From Dysidea avara (Eukaryota > Porifera > Demospongiae > Dictyoceratida > Dysideidae), in NCBI RefSeq assembly GCF_963678975.1, contig NC_089280.1:34792008-34856007 (forward strand): DNA of 64,000 nucleotides, read 5' to 3'. The notes under the pieces were generated by a model. The model was given only the letters and a program-made list of their open reading frames with translations. It searched no databases and was not told where the DNA came from. This document shows, one piece after another, positions 32,254 through 44,141 of this stretch. Made by a program: the position numbers and the translations under genes. How positions within the stretch are numbered: the first letter of the stretch is position 1; each line of letters opens with the position of its first letter.

Positions 32254-33635
32254 GTAAAGCAGTTTTGTTTTGTGTTGTGTCTACTGTACACATCTACACT
32301 ACACTCAGACATATTGTGTATGTACATGTGCTCTTAATCAGACATTACATTACAACCTGTACTTCAACTAAGACCATATTTTGCAGTAGCAACTTATTTT
32401 GTGTGAACTTTTCACTTGCGTCCCACACTATTATGTATGGTACACCTGAGAATTACAAATAGTAGCTGTGTTCTGTACCATAGAAAATTCTTTGCTGTGT
32501 CATTTATATCCCAACTCAACATATACTGTAAGTTTACTTGGTCCTGTTGTGTAAATGTTTGTTCCCATGTTCTACAGATCTCAAGGAACAACTGACTCAG
32601 TCCAGTAGTGATTTGGCAGCTGAAAAACTTGCAAAGAGAACTTGGAGCTCAAGTTGAGGTATATATGTAGTGGCCTTTGTATTGAAAACACTACTGAATT
32701 GTGAACAACCGTTACATTATCACAAATTAGTAGAGCTATAGTCATAGCCAAGTAACCTATAGGCTTAATAAGAGATAGCTGCAATAAATTTCTCACTGGG
32801 GAATGTTATAGTTGGCTGATTAGGGTCTTTAGACTACACATTAACAACTCCCTAAATTAAAAACACCTAATATCAAACAGTACGGTAGTACTGTTTAATA
32901 GGGATCCCCCAAAAGTGAAACATGCCACCTAAAGATATGTGATGAAAATCACCTTTACAGACTAATATTAGTCATCTAACATCAAATACAGCATTAAAAA
33001 CAAGGAACACGTACAGGCAGCTGGATATAGAATTTTAAGAAACTCAATTTTCTTGTTTGACTACCTGCCTGCCTGCTAGCCTGCCTGACCACAGTTGCAA
33101 AGCTGGAGGCCAAACAAAGCAGTGCACGGCCACCATTTTATACCACAATAACAAACTAACTAGTGGGATATGCCTTTTGGGGTTCCAACGAGTGTGTGCC
33201 CTCTTCATCTTGTCTGTCCTTTATCTTCAATCAGGCTGTTCATCTTCTTGTTGCAATAAAAACCATATCAAGGCGTTAAGTTTCCGTACCAACACCTTTC
33301 TTGAGCAGCATACTTAGACACCACGAAATTATTTAAAGCACTTACGCTTGGTAGATACCAATAACTTCACGATAGGTACGAGACAACGCCCATTATATAC
33401 CATTGATTAAGAATGATTGAGCATGGGGACAGTAATCTATTTACCTGATCACAATGAAACATCCCATTATTATTATTATTGGTCTGGCATATTTGTAATG
33501 CGAAAATTTGAAATTATGCATGCCCCCTGGTAGTTGGTTAAGGCTGATTTGAGATACTCTAATACAACAGTCACCCTAATAGAACAGTCACACTGGTATA
33601 GTTGTATGCTATAACAAAACACCAAACAAGCAAAC

Positions 33636-33828
33636 TAGTAGAAGAGATCCAAACAAAATAAAGTAAGAATGAATGACAGTATTACAGCATAGCTTGATGG
33701 GAAAATTACTACTTTGGCATTGAACAAAATGGTTGTTAAAACAAAGGGATTTTCCTAATGAGTTATGCTGTAATACTCATTCATCTCTTACTTCACTACT
33801 TTCATTGCTTGGATCCTACTTTATTAAC
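33636..33828. mobile_element. Foldback MITE family 2, copy 3
   Basis: Arms GAGATCCAAAC..ATGAATGACAGTATTACAGC and GCTGTAATACTCATTCATCT..GCTTGGATCC pair with some mismatches. It lies in a coiled-coil gene intron. Confidence 0.7.
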
Positions 33829-34185
33829 AATTTCTAATATAGATGTATACCATCCTAGAAGGTTCCCAAGTATCTGTGTGTCGTTCTCTTTTGTAGGACA
33901 GTGAAGGGAGACAATTCTAAACTTACCAAATTGTTATCAGATAAATCATCTGAGCATGCAAAAGAAAAAGAAAGGTAATAGAACTCTCTCTAGTTCTTAA
34001 ACACAGCTTGTGAAAGTTGTTTATTCTTTAGGCTCCAATTGATGGCTAGTCTGCTAGAAGCTAAACTACAGTCAGCTGAAGCAGAGTTGGCTATCATTCA
34101 GTCAGAGTAGAGTGACGCCATTCAGACTCATCTCAGTAACACAATGGTATAATGTCTTTGTACTTGTGCAGGCTGCATACACGCA

Positions 34186-34466
34186 TGTGTGAGTGTGTGT
34201 AGTGTGTGTGTGTGTTGTGCGTACACGCATGTGTGTAGTGTGTAGCGCGCATGTGTGAGTGTGTGTAGTGTGTGTGTGCATACACGCATGTGTGTAGTGT
34301 GTGTGTGTGTTGTGCGTACATGCATGTGTGTAGTGTGTAGCGCGCGCACGTGTGTGTGTGCATGCACGCATGTGTGAGTGTGTGTAGTGTGTGTGTAGCG
34401 CACGTGTGTGTGTGTAGCGCACGTGTGTGTGTGTGTAGCGCACGTGTGTGTGTGTGGTGTGTGTGT
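34186..34466. repeat. GT-rich microsatellite
   Basis: About 280 bases of (GT)n with interspersed CGCAC and ACGCATG motifs, inside a coiled-coil gene intron. The His/Thr-rich open frames on the minus strand here are artefacts of the repeat. Confidence 0.9.
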
Positions 34467-35283
34467 CAGGGGCGGATCTAGGATTTATAAAAGGGGGGGG
34501 CTAAGTCAAGGTACTAATCTCTTGGGTAGAGGTGTGCGAAGCATGCTGGAACTAGGGGGGTCTGGGGGCATGCCCCCCCAGGAAATTTTGAAAAATTGAT
34601 GCTAAAATACTGCAATTTGGAGACATTTCCACATAAAATCCCTAATATTTTCTGCCTGTAGATATTTTATATACTGCCTTTAGATTATAGGTATGGCTCT
34701 CTGAAGCATTTTGCTAATGGAAAAGTTTGGGTAGGTACAGACAACCAAGAATAGGTGCATGTTAGAATAATAATGTTGAAAGTGGAAAATTTTGAAATTT
34801 GAACAATACAAGATTGAATTGAGAGCATTTTCAATGGTAATTGTGTACCTGAATTAAATATTGCCATACATATTAACTACACAAGTAGATGAATGAAGCC
34901 CTTTAAACAGACCAATGCACTTCATTGTATGTATAGGTGCAGGCAGATTTGGAAAAATTCCATAACAGAACCAACTACATGTTTCCAGTGAATGTTCTAT
35001 TAGAGTAGTTAGCTGACTGCTCTATTAGAGTATCTCGATCTTGTACACCTCCAATGCTGATCCGGGTCCTTGTTGCATAAACTTTAGCATAAATCCACTG
35101 ATAATACCTTGGAAAGATGTTTATAAGGTGGTTTTATGAGTATTTGTATTATTAGTGATCATATAATTATGCTAAGACAAAATTTCATTATAATACTCAG
35201 CATATTGATCAAGTAAAGCCTAAATATGAAGGGGGGGGGGGGGGGCTTCAGCCCCCAAAGCCCTCCCCCTGAATCCGCCCCTG
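34467..35283. mobile_element. MITE with CAGGGGCGGAT termini
   Basis: The left end CAGGGGCGGATCTAGGATT mirrors the right end ending CTGAATCCGCCCCTG, with G-run subterminal sequence on both sides. CAGGGGCGGATC ends and 8-bp duplications are typical of widespread hAT-like MITEs, but the flanks here are (GT)n, so the duplication cannot be read. A single similar end also occurs at 53225. It carries two copies of the dispersed CTCTATTAGAG-type motif. Confidence 0.7.
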
Positions 35284-35640
35284 TGTGTGTTTATTGCAAC
35301 TACATGTGTGGACCACAAATACAGTATCTTGTATACAATAGACAAGAGGGACTATTGACTGTATTGTATTGTTGTATGGTGTAGGTGGAGCACTTACAGA
35401 ACACAGTCCATTTGGAGTGCAAGGAGAGGATTGAGTTAACTGAGGCTCTGGAGCAGGCAAGAGAGCAACTACTAACTTACAAAGTGAAGGACAAGACACA
35501 CCCCATAAGTGCTAACCCCACCCCCACAACAGAATCACCATGGCAACACAATGTCCAGTTTAAATCATAGCCGACAGCGTATTGCACAAGTAACAGGACG
35601 AGTGAGCAAGAGTGACTACAGACATTCTAAAAGTGGACGC

Positions 35641-38520
35641 TTTTAGTTGTACGTATTGTGTGTTTGTCTCATTACAACCATATTTCATTTATAATTTACT
35701 AATGATTTAGAGAAGTATGACAGTCTGATCCAAGAACATTTCCAGTTTTGATAACCATACATGGTCTGTGGTAACTGTAGCATTAGTTGACCCACTTTTG
35801 TTATCTGCTACAGTGACATGTAACGGAATATTTTCTTTTTCTTTTAGCTATGGGAAACTACAGCTATACTTGTAATAAATGACAAAACATTGTCCAGGCA
35901 CAAAATTATTACTCATGTTGTGGTTGAACACCTGCTATCACAAAGTGAGTGATATCTGGAAGCAGCTTTGAAGAATTAGTGAACTGAAAGATATAGTGAC
36001 TATATGGGATTGGAGTTTCAGTAGAATAACAATTACACATGACCAGCACTACATGGGCATGACATTATTGACTTTTAGGTCATTTATTGTTAATTTTATG
36101 TTTCAGATCAGGAAAGTTAGCCTAAACCAATGTGGGAGGGTAGCTCATAATTCATTACAATTGTACAGGCACCTGACTGTTTTATTAGAGTTAGCTGAAT
36201 GTTCTATTAGAGTATTTTGATCTGTTGATCACTATTCTGCCATCTCTTAAGAAGTCAAACAGTCAAAGCCCTGACTCTTTAGCCCTTCTAGCCTACCTTT
36301 CTCTCTGCCTAGCAGAGTAAACAAGTTAGTTTATTACTTCCATATAATCATTAAACATTGAGATGATGGAATAATGGTGAATAATTATATGATGTCATAA
36401 TAATGACCAAATTTGGATGAGACAGCAATGCAGGTGGGGGAAATATAAAACTAACAATAAGTGGTCTTAACTGGCTGAAGGGTGCTCTGTACAGTTTGTG
36501 TAAGGAGATGGTGAAACAGGTTATATCTTTTACATTGATGGAAATAATTATTATGGTTGTTAATTGGTGTTTGGCTTATTACTGAATCTTTAGCACCTGT
36601 GCATCAGGTAACAGGCACGCCCCTTGCTATTCTATACCCCCATGTTTAAAATGTGTAGAACTAGTTTGCCATTTTTCACCCAAAAGGTATGAAATTTTTG
36701 ATGGGTTACTGTAGCAGTTTTTTGATAGCAACTTCGGATGACAAATAGCATGGAAGTGAAACGAAAGATTGGTGGCAGTGTCAAACTAGAAGTTGAGTAT
36801 CTGATGATTGATCTTGAGACAAAAATAAAACACACAATAGTTTGTACTGTTTTGTATATATATAGTGTATTGTATCATGAAAGTATCAAGGCTTTATGTG
36901 TAAACTGTATGACTAGTTCTAGTTTAAAGGGAAAATTATAACTTGTATTCTACAGCAAATTAGCAGTTGGGTTTGGACTAAAGTGTGCTCTAGTGATAGC
37001 TTTGATTATATCCAGTAAGAAAATACAGTGTATTTGCCCAAATCATTTGTGAGTTATGGTATTTCATGGGAGCCGTACATGAACTCTACAGAGCACCCTT
37101 AAGGCAATCTTATTCAAAAATTAGCTTTTTTTTCATTGTAAAATAATTTTAGTATGGAGGTACTTGTACGAAAATTTCTTACATGAAATTTTTTTTTGCA
37201 CATGATCGAACTACTCTAATAGAGCAGTCATTCACATAAATCATACGAAAATATTATTTTTATCACAAAATTTTTTTGCACGAAAATAGCGAATTACAGT
37301 ACCTAAGAGAAAATAGCTAGCTATCACAGACTGTGGATCTTGTGGTACTTTTCTGTTTAAATTTCATGAATAGCCCAAAATTACTGTTTGTGTAGCCCCC
37401 AAATAAGCAAAATCATACACTTCTCCACAATGAAACTGTCCATATAGAAATAGTACTCCTCATGTCATGTATTTGTACCATCACAGATTTGACCTTGGTA
37501 ATCTTAATTGTCATTCTAACACAGAAAATTGATCATTTCTGTCTTTAATTCCCTGAGGCAATAATTAACTTGCTAGAATGTGGTATCAAAATAAAAGTGT
37601 TGTTGAAAGAAACAACTTTGAAGTCAATATAAAAATCACAATCACTAAAACCTTTTAATACCTTAGACCGTGCAAAGTTAATTGTATGATTCTGGTACTA
37701 CCAATTGACCAGGTGACCAGGCTTGTTTTTTTTTGCAACTTTTTGATGTGGTACACTACATTTATAGCAGTAGATGGAATTACACTGTGTACAGGAAAAA
37801 CAAAGTTGATGTATCTTTATAAGAAAAGAGTGTGTACAAGACATGAAAACTTTAAACAGATATAAAATATTATTATGATGATCGCACAATTTATTCAGCA
37901 ACCAGAAACATATAATTAACTTTTCGTGGCCTCATACTGCTACACCCCCAACTGTACACATTCATGTATGGCCACCACTACACAAACTACAAAAGATTCT
38001 ACATTAAAATCAGTATTTTGGTGTTATTGGTATCTGAGAATTATTACTAATATACAATAAATACTCCCCATTGATAGGCTCCTAATTTTTAAATGAAGTT
38101 TCTAACTGACGTTTGTCATATACGGTGCATTGAAGAACCAAGGTTGCTACACTACATTGTAAACCACATGAAGAACAGTCCAGTAGCACAGTGTGCAATT
38201 AAGCATGCAAGTTCAATAGCAGGATTTTAGAAATCATAAACAAAAAAATTGAGGGTAGGATTTATATTGACACTATTGACTGTTCTATTAGAGTATTTTA
38301 GCTTTTATTGTGTCTGCTTTCTGGAAACAGACTTATAATTATACATAAGTGTGTTGAAGTACACTGAGAACTTGGGAAGACACTGGGATAATGAGAACTT
38401 GAGAACTTGGGAAGACACTGGGGGTAATGTGAGACCATGTTATTGCCTTGTTGGCTTGGAGTGTCTGGTAAAGTGAGGAATGGGTGAATTATGTGCGTGT
38501 TCTATGTCATTGTGGTCCAT
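35641..38520. other. Intergenic, no gene recognised
   Basis: AT-rich sequence with several dispersed CTCTATTAGAG motifs (about 36180-36215, 37207, 38281), A/T runs near 37130-37290, and a 30-bp tandem pair at 38365-38420 (GAGAACTTGGGAAGACACTG). Short open frames show no recognisable domain or splice partners. Confidence 0.4.
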
Positions 38521-38527
38521 CTAGAGC

Positions 38528-39396
38528 TCATAGGGACATGTAATTTGGTCTGGAGTTCTTCATTACAACCAACACCCATCCATTTTGTACCACAGGCATT
38601 TCCCACCCAACCATCCCCTCCCACCCTTTTGTGAGGACATGTGGTCCAGCAACACCTCTATCTAAAATGGTGAGAAATTGTAGAATTTGCTGCTAGAAAA
38701 GCCATCATAAAAATGTCTTCATCTTAGGGAAATTTCACCTGTGTAGCTGCTGAGTTATATGAAATACCATTCATCATGGAATTTGTTACCAAAAGCAAAA
38801 TCAGGTCACCTTTATTGAACTTGTTAACGTACTTAAGTTATAAATCTCAATTTACTCCATGCATATAAGGAAGCCTTGAAAGTCCACACAGTTTTGTAAA
38901 ATCTCCTTGTTGTGTAATAAAACTAAAGGAGTTATGAAACCATGAATATTCGCTGATACATTTTAACCATATATGGTAGTGTAAATATAATGGCAGAAGT
39001 CAGGTAATGGTGTCCAATGCACAGTTACATGTCACATAATAGCTGACCAGTTGATCTAATATAGCTATATACAAAGTGTTTGATTTCTTTTATTCATAAG
39101 AAGTTTAAGTGAACATATAGGTAGCTACACGTAATTTAAGCAATTTAATGCCATCAAATTTAATGCACTGATTTCAACAAATAGTTACAAGATGACAAAA
39201 CACTCTAATAGAACGCTCATATATTACACGGTGGTTACTTATTAAATACTCTAACAGAACGTTCACACGAAATGAGTAATGAGTTAATATTGAAGTTTCT
39301 CACCTGATGGATTTGGCTCCTCCTTCCAGGATCAACTCATGGTCGCTACTCGTAGCCAGCTCAACACTTCCTTCAGGTAAGGTAGAACCAGTGACT
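38528..39396 (-). CDS. Candidate two-exon gene, unrecognised
   Basis: A minus-strand exon ending at 39304 (LPEGSVELATSSDHELILEG, then GAKSI, donor CAG|GTGAGA) would join in phase 2 to 38657-38528 (GVAGPHVLTKGWEGMVGWEM through VVMKN to a stop). The 5' side lies at the edge of a CpG-richer block (39370-39800) that could be a promoter. No start codon was identified and no family is recognised. It could be chance. Confidence 0.25.
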
Positions 39397-39800
39397 AGCT
39401 ATAGCCCGCGGACTCGTTGCGCGTGAAGATAGCTAAGCAATAAGAAGCGATGCTGCTACATCAGCTTAAAGTTATAAAGACAATTAAGCGCATGTAGCGC
39501 TTATTGTAAAAGGGCGGGATAGTTGTTACCTTCCAGCTGCTATTTAGTCGTTGCTAGGGCGTGTAAAGTTGACAGTTGAAATTGTGTTGAGTCGGTAGAG
39601 TAGACTTAGCTAACTCAGTTTTGGTTGAAAGCTAGTAAAAAGGCCAGTAGAAATAAAGTTTTCCAATAGGCGTTCTTTTAAAATACTTTTCGCTGGCAGC
39701 GGCGCCTTTTCATAGCTTAGAACCGCTTTTTCAAAACTTAGAACTAGCCGGCTGGCTGAGCCGCGCTGACTACTGACCCCCGCCACCAGTTTATATCCTA
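39370..39800. promoter_or_regulatory. CpG-richer block, possible promoter region
   Basis: Unlike its AT-rich surroundings it contains AGCCCGCGGACTCG, TTGCGCGTG, CGGCGCC, GCCGGCTGGC and GAGCCGCGC. It lies upstream of the candidate minus-strand exon at 39304. Promoter function is inferred from base composition only. Confidence 0.25.
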
Positions 39801-40947
39801 TGAGACTCCCAGAAAACTAAATTAGGATGTGGAATAATTGTTTTACTCTCAGCTATGAAAAATTTTATTACCAAGTGCTTTGTTACTATAGCTAGCTGGC
39901 CACTGAGTAGTTAGAGTAATAACTTAGGCTACTAGCTAGGTCTATTAGCTAGTCATGATAGTGTGTTACTAGTTGAATACTAATTTGTTACCTAGTTAGT
40001 TAGTGTAGCTTAATAGTCAGTTAGTTTACTGACCTGTTAGCTAGTTAGTGTATTAGGTAGGCTATTATGTTGTTGGTTGGTGTTGTTGTTACCTGCAGCT
40101 GGAGCAGCTATAAAGTGAGTCTATGTTGTGTAATGTAAACTCAGAGGTGGAGACTGAGCATTGTTCAACTGAAGTTTGGAAAATGTTTGTTTGCGTTGCG
40201 AAAAATTATTGCAGCTCTGGCTTTGTTGCCAACTGAAAAATTGCTTACTTTTGAAGTTTCGTGCTGAAAACCACCTTTGCTAGCTGAGAAAATTTGCTAG
40301 AAAAAATTTTAGGTTTTCATTGTAAACGTTAAATATCCGGAAAACTACACAGCTGAGTTCTTTTCTTCAAATTTGCAATTTTTCTTGTATACCCCTAATA
40401 TCCGGACATTACCGGTGTCACCACATGAAGTGTTTCTTGTAAGTGTTAAAATGGCTGACCTCCTAGCTGTGTAGCCAACTAACCAGTTAAGCTATGGCTG
40501 GAGTTGGTGTAGTGTTACCATGCAGCAGCCGGCTAGTTTGATCCATTCTGCTCTACTCCATCTCTGAGCAACTGTCACAAGGGAAGCTAGTCTGGTAACA
40601 TATTCTAACAAGTCCACACATTCCCATTTCTGCCCACATCCTTTAATGGAAGTGACACAAAATTTTCATTATGGCTATTTCCACCTCATGGGTTTGTAAA
40701 TCTGCAAAATTTTCATTATTGTATTAGTGAGTTTGTTGAAGTGTCTTGCTCAAGGTTTTCAGCCATACTGAATAATAACCACCCGCCATCATCATTTTAT
40801 GAAATGTTTGAAATGACAATCAACTTGGTTTGGTGTTAAATAAAACAATTCTTATCAACTTTTACAATAAAATAACAACACGTGTGTGGCGGGATAATAG
40901 TTGTAAAATAGTACAACAACATAAACTAAACTGAACTACTAAAAGTG

Positions 40948-41574
40948 TTAGTAGAACTTAACTGTTAGCTTCTCTCGTATTCCTTGACTTCTTCTCTTTG
41001 TGTTGATTTCTTGTTCTATTGATCTAATCCTGTCCTCAATTGCTGGAGGGTAACTGGGAACATGTAGCTCTTGTATTGTATTATTGCCCCTCAGGGCTTG
41101 TAAACATCTTGTCATGGCTTCCCCACTAATGGGGTTGCCCCTCATCACCAGCCCCACTAGTGACTTGTTGGTGGTTAGTAGTGTAATATCCTCAGCCACA
41201 TCATCAGTAATGGCGTTGTGGCTAATGTCGAGCACCTTCAACTTGTTAGTATCCTTCACTGCAGTGAATAGTGTTCTTGCTGCAATGAAGGATAATGAGA
41301 TATAGGACATGTACAGTCCTGTTAGCATAGAGGAGGGATGGGTCAACATGGTGTAGAGCTCTTCACTCTCCCCAATTGTGTGGTTATGACTAATCGACAA
41401 CACTTCTACTTTGCAGCTGAGGGCAATGTCACTGACGAAGGAGGAGGATGAGTTGGTGAGGCCATTATCCCACAACGACAAGTTGGTGATCGTGACGTCA
41501 TTGTTAATTAGGTGTTTGTGCAAAATGTGAAGGCCGCGATCTTGGATATAGCAGTGGGACAAGTAGAGCCACAC
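40948..41574 (-). pseudogene. NLR copy A: LRR region beyond a premature stop
   Basis: This 208-codon stretch remains open in the same frame as the NACHT exon but follows a TGA. It encodes leucine-rich repeats (YIQDRGLHILHKHLINNDVT, KLKVLDISHNAITDDVAEDI, LVGLVMRGNPISGEAM) and the C-terminal INTKRRSQGIREKLTVKFY. It aligns throughout with the LRR half of copy B. Absence of further stops suggests the nonsense change is young, or that the region is still expressed. Confidence 0.8.
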
Positions 41575-43788
41575 TCACTGCTTGTGGGAAGAGGAGGTGA
41601 GGAAGAGTGACACACACTTGAGATCAGTAGCTGATAGTCTAGTGGGGCTAAGATCGATTTCTTTCTTATTGAAGATTTCTGCCTCTTCGATGGATTTACA
41701 CATTCGATAGTCTCGTGCGTCATGGAAACAGCGGAACAGTCTGAAACATTTTAATTGCTCAAGAAGGAATTTGTTGGAAATGGCGATCTTGTCGTCTCCA
41801 CCAGACAGGAATTTCTTGAAGGAGGATCGTTGTCCATTGCTAAGTGTGACATAAATGGAGAACATGTTCGCGTGAATATCGCTCCAGAATTGCTCGCGAA
41901 GAAGACGAAACTCTTCGTCTGGTCGAAGGTCAGTTATAATATAGTTAGCCGCTAGGTATTCCTGTATAGTTAAATGGAGGAAGTTAAATGTCGTTGTTTC
42001 TCCTGTTAGGCCGAAATGTTGTACAGCTTGTAGCAAACCAAACCCATTAATACCCTCAGGGGTAGCTATGACGTCTGGGCATGCAGCTTCGATCTCTTCA
42101 TAAGTAAAAACTAGTTGGTTGTTATTGAGTGCTTGTAATGCTAACTTGGAAAGTTGTTTAACTATTTTACTGTATGGCTCTGGCAGGTCAGCTAGCTGCT
42201 TGATGTCATTTTTAAGTGGACAACCAGATTTGGCAAGATGTCGACAGATGGTGAGACAGATGAAGTGATGGTATATACTGGAAGAATCACTGGGAAGGGG
42301 AATACCCATTTTATACAGGAAAAGCAGGATTACTATGTTAAACGGCACCAAACAGAGGCTGCTGATAGTGAGATGGTCTTGCAAGTAGCGGGTAAGCTTT
42401 TCAATACTTTGTGGTTGTCCCTTTAAAGACTGTTCAATGTAGAGAGACTGTTCCTCCTTGGTGAAACCTAAGATGTCAACTTTGATGGTTGCTTGTTGTC
42501 GGAGGGACACTGAGGCATGTGGACGAGATGACACCACTAATCCACAGAGAGGTAAAATGTTACGATTTATAATCTCACCAATTAAACTGTTTTCTCGTAG
42601 ATGTTCTGGAAACTCGTCAAAGCCATCGAAAAGAAAAAGTAGATGTTTTCCGCCATTTTCAAACAGGTAATCACTACATGCAGCCGCAATTTCTTTAGCT
42701 CTCCTGTCTCCCTTGCAGAATGACAGAAGAAGGTCACTGATTGATGTAGCTTGTTGAACAATGGGATCACGTAGACAGACTAATACTAACAGTGTAAATG
42801 TTTGTAACAATTGTTGTTTACCCCACCTGTAAGCTATTTCACGTAACAATACAGACTTGCCAATGCCTGGTGCACCCTCGATCATAATAAATTGTGGATC
42901 TTCTCGTTCTTCTAGGGGGGCTAAAATCTTTGTCACCTCTTTGGTCACTTTACTAACATGTGGAGCATGGTCATCTAGCTTAGTGTGGACTAACTGTTCA
43001 GTAGCTAGTGAAGTGACATCACCTTTGTGAACTAGTTTAGCAACTTCAACAGCTTGGTCCATCCTCTGTTGTCCTTCATGATGGACTAGCAGTAGTGGCG
43101 TAAAGCTGTGGGGTTGACCTGGTGGCCATGTATCCTTGTCAACCCTCAACCGTGCTTGTGCGTTAGTTGTGGCCACCCTGTTAGATAACATCGAGACTTC
43201 CTCACTCCTACAGGACAGACAACAAGGTATATCATGGAATACACTATATACTGTACCTTTGACAGTTAACTTGTCATGATGGACAGGCTGTACCTTGCTA
43301 GCTACATCTTCACCAGTCACAACTATAACAATACACTAACTAGCGTGTTACTACTACAATAGTCAGTCACCTTTCTCAGCAGCTTGATCACTGGACACAG
43401 CAGGTGACTGGATGACACTTAGGAGCTTATTCCAACTAGCAGAGGGCTCCACTTCAAGCCACTTCTCCAACATTTGATTACAGCACCATTTGACGTTAGT
43501 AGGATAACCAGCCTCTATACTCTTCAATTCTCCACTGGGTAGACCCAGTAGTGTTCCTATCACTTTCCAGTCTGCAGCATAATCTGGAGTGATGTATTGA
43601 TAGAGATCCTTCAGTAGTGGAGTACTGGTAGCTGTAAGGAATAATAATTAATTATATTAACCAGAGACCAAATAATATCCGGATACTGGTACCGCCCACT
43701 CTTTGATTCTCGGGAGAAGTGTTTAACTACACGTACCATATTCCGCTGTTCTGAACTGTTCTAGTCCCTTTCCGTTACTCTGATCCAT
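41575..43788 (-). CDS. NLR copy A: Death-NACHT receptor, truncated
   Basis: Exons: 43788-43737 (MDQSNGKGLEQFRTAEY), 43631-43371 (Death-fold domain: WKVIGTLLGLPSGELKSIEA, MLEKWLEVEPSASWNKLL), 43322-43257, and a large NACHT exon to the stop at 41575. Motifs: EGAPGIGKSVLLREIAY (Walker A), LLFLFDGFDEF (Walker B), VVSSRPHAS (sensor). Such proteins are cytosolic NTPase sensors. Relative to copy B one base is missing just after the fourth-exon acceptor (43207), so normal splicing would frameshift. Retaining the 49-base intron (686 residues) or using an AG 11 bases downstream (666 residues) restores frame. The stop then removes the LRRs. Confidence 0.8.
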
Positions 43789-44020
43789 GAGTGAAAGATT
43801 ACAGCAAAGCTGCGATCGTGATCGGTTTCGTTCCCGTTAATGTGGAGGGCGTGGCTTACAACTATCAGTAAAGACACGTGCACGCAACATGTCATACAAT
43901 TCATGAGAGAATAACCACTCACCAGTTAATATTTCGTGTGATAACGCTCCAGTGATGATCACTCGAGTGGTTGCGCCACAAACGATTCTGCGAGATTTAC
44001 AAATCTTTTCCTTATTTCAG

Positions 44021-44141
44021 TGAAATTTCTAACTTATTGATTTCTTCGGACAACGACAGCTGTCGGTACGCCGGGCGGTTCTTGGCAAAGGGAACGTATG
44101 GAGCAGTCAAAGTGAGATCAGGATTGTATAAGGAGTTGTAA
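44021..44141 (+). CDS. Isolated exon-like ORF, unrecognised
   Basis: After a strong acceptor (CTTTTCCTTATTTCAG) the plus strand is open for 39 codons to TAA: EISNLLISSDNDSCRYAGRF then LAKGTYGAVKV. The minus strand of the same bases is also open (NPDLTLTAPYVPFAKNRPAY). I cannot tell which, if either, is coding. No partner exon was found. Confidence 0.2.

Larger units (their letters stand above)
31743..35570 (+). pseudogene. Multi-exon coiled-coil protein gene, damaged
   Basis: Exons with GT-AG ends and compatible phases: 31743-31853, 31907-32253, 32578-32658, 33897-33974, 34032-34146, 35385-35570. The product is almost entirely heptad-like helix (TSNEKLKVCVHQKESQLTEK; LVDSIKESESQLNQKTEED; ELTEALEQAREQLLTYK), as in centrosomal or cytoskeletal coiled-coil proteins; no specific family is claimed. 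Two breaks are seen: a one-base shift in exon 3 near 32630 and an in-frame TAG in exon 5 (34108-34110). The 5' end was not found. Decay or assembly error are both possible. Confidence 0.6.
38860..43890 (-). repeat. Segmental duplication A (NLR copy A and flanks)
   Basis: Homology to 57260-61060 covers the NLR, its 3' flank (CATAAACTAA and TAGTACAAC runs) and its upstream flank beyond the ATG (GATTACAGC, ACACGTGCA). The 3' outer boundary is seen near AAGCCTTGAAA at 38871, matching 57261. Copy A is longer by an insertion or retained stretch at about 39.1-40.7 kb. Confidence 0.75.

Noticed and set aside
34102-34443. His/Thr-rich open frames on the minus strand
   Set aside because: They are translations of a GT-rich microsatellite in several frames, with no start context or domain.
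41084-41305. Plus-strand ORFs across the NLR genes
   Set aside because: They are antisense shadows of the LRR and NACHT coding frames in both copies.
44070-44130. Protein kinase glycine loop (AKGTYGAVKV)
   Set aside because: The frame ends a few codons later with no kinase lysine, HRD or DFG region downstream; the resemblance is too short.
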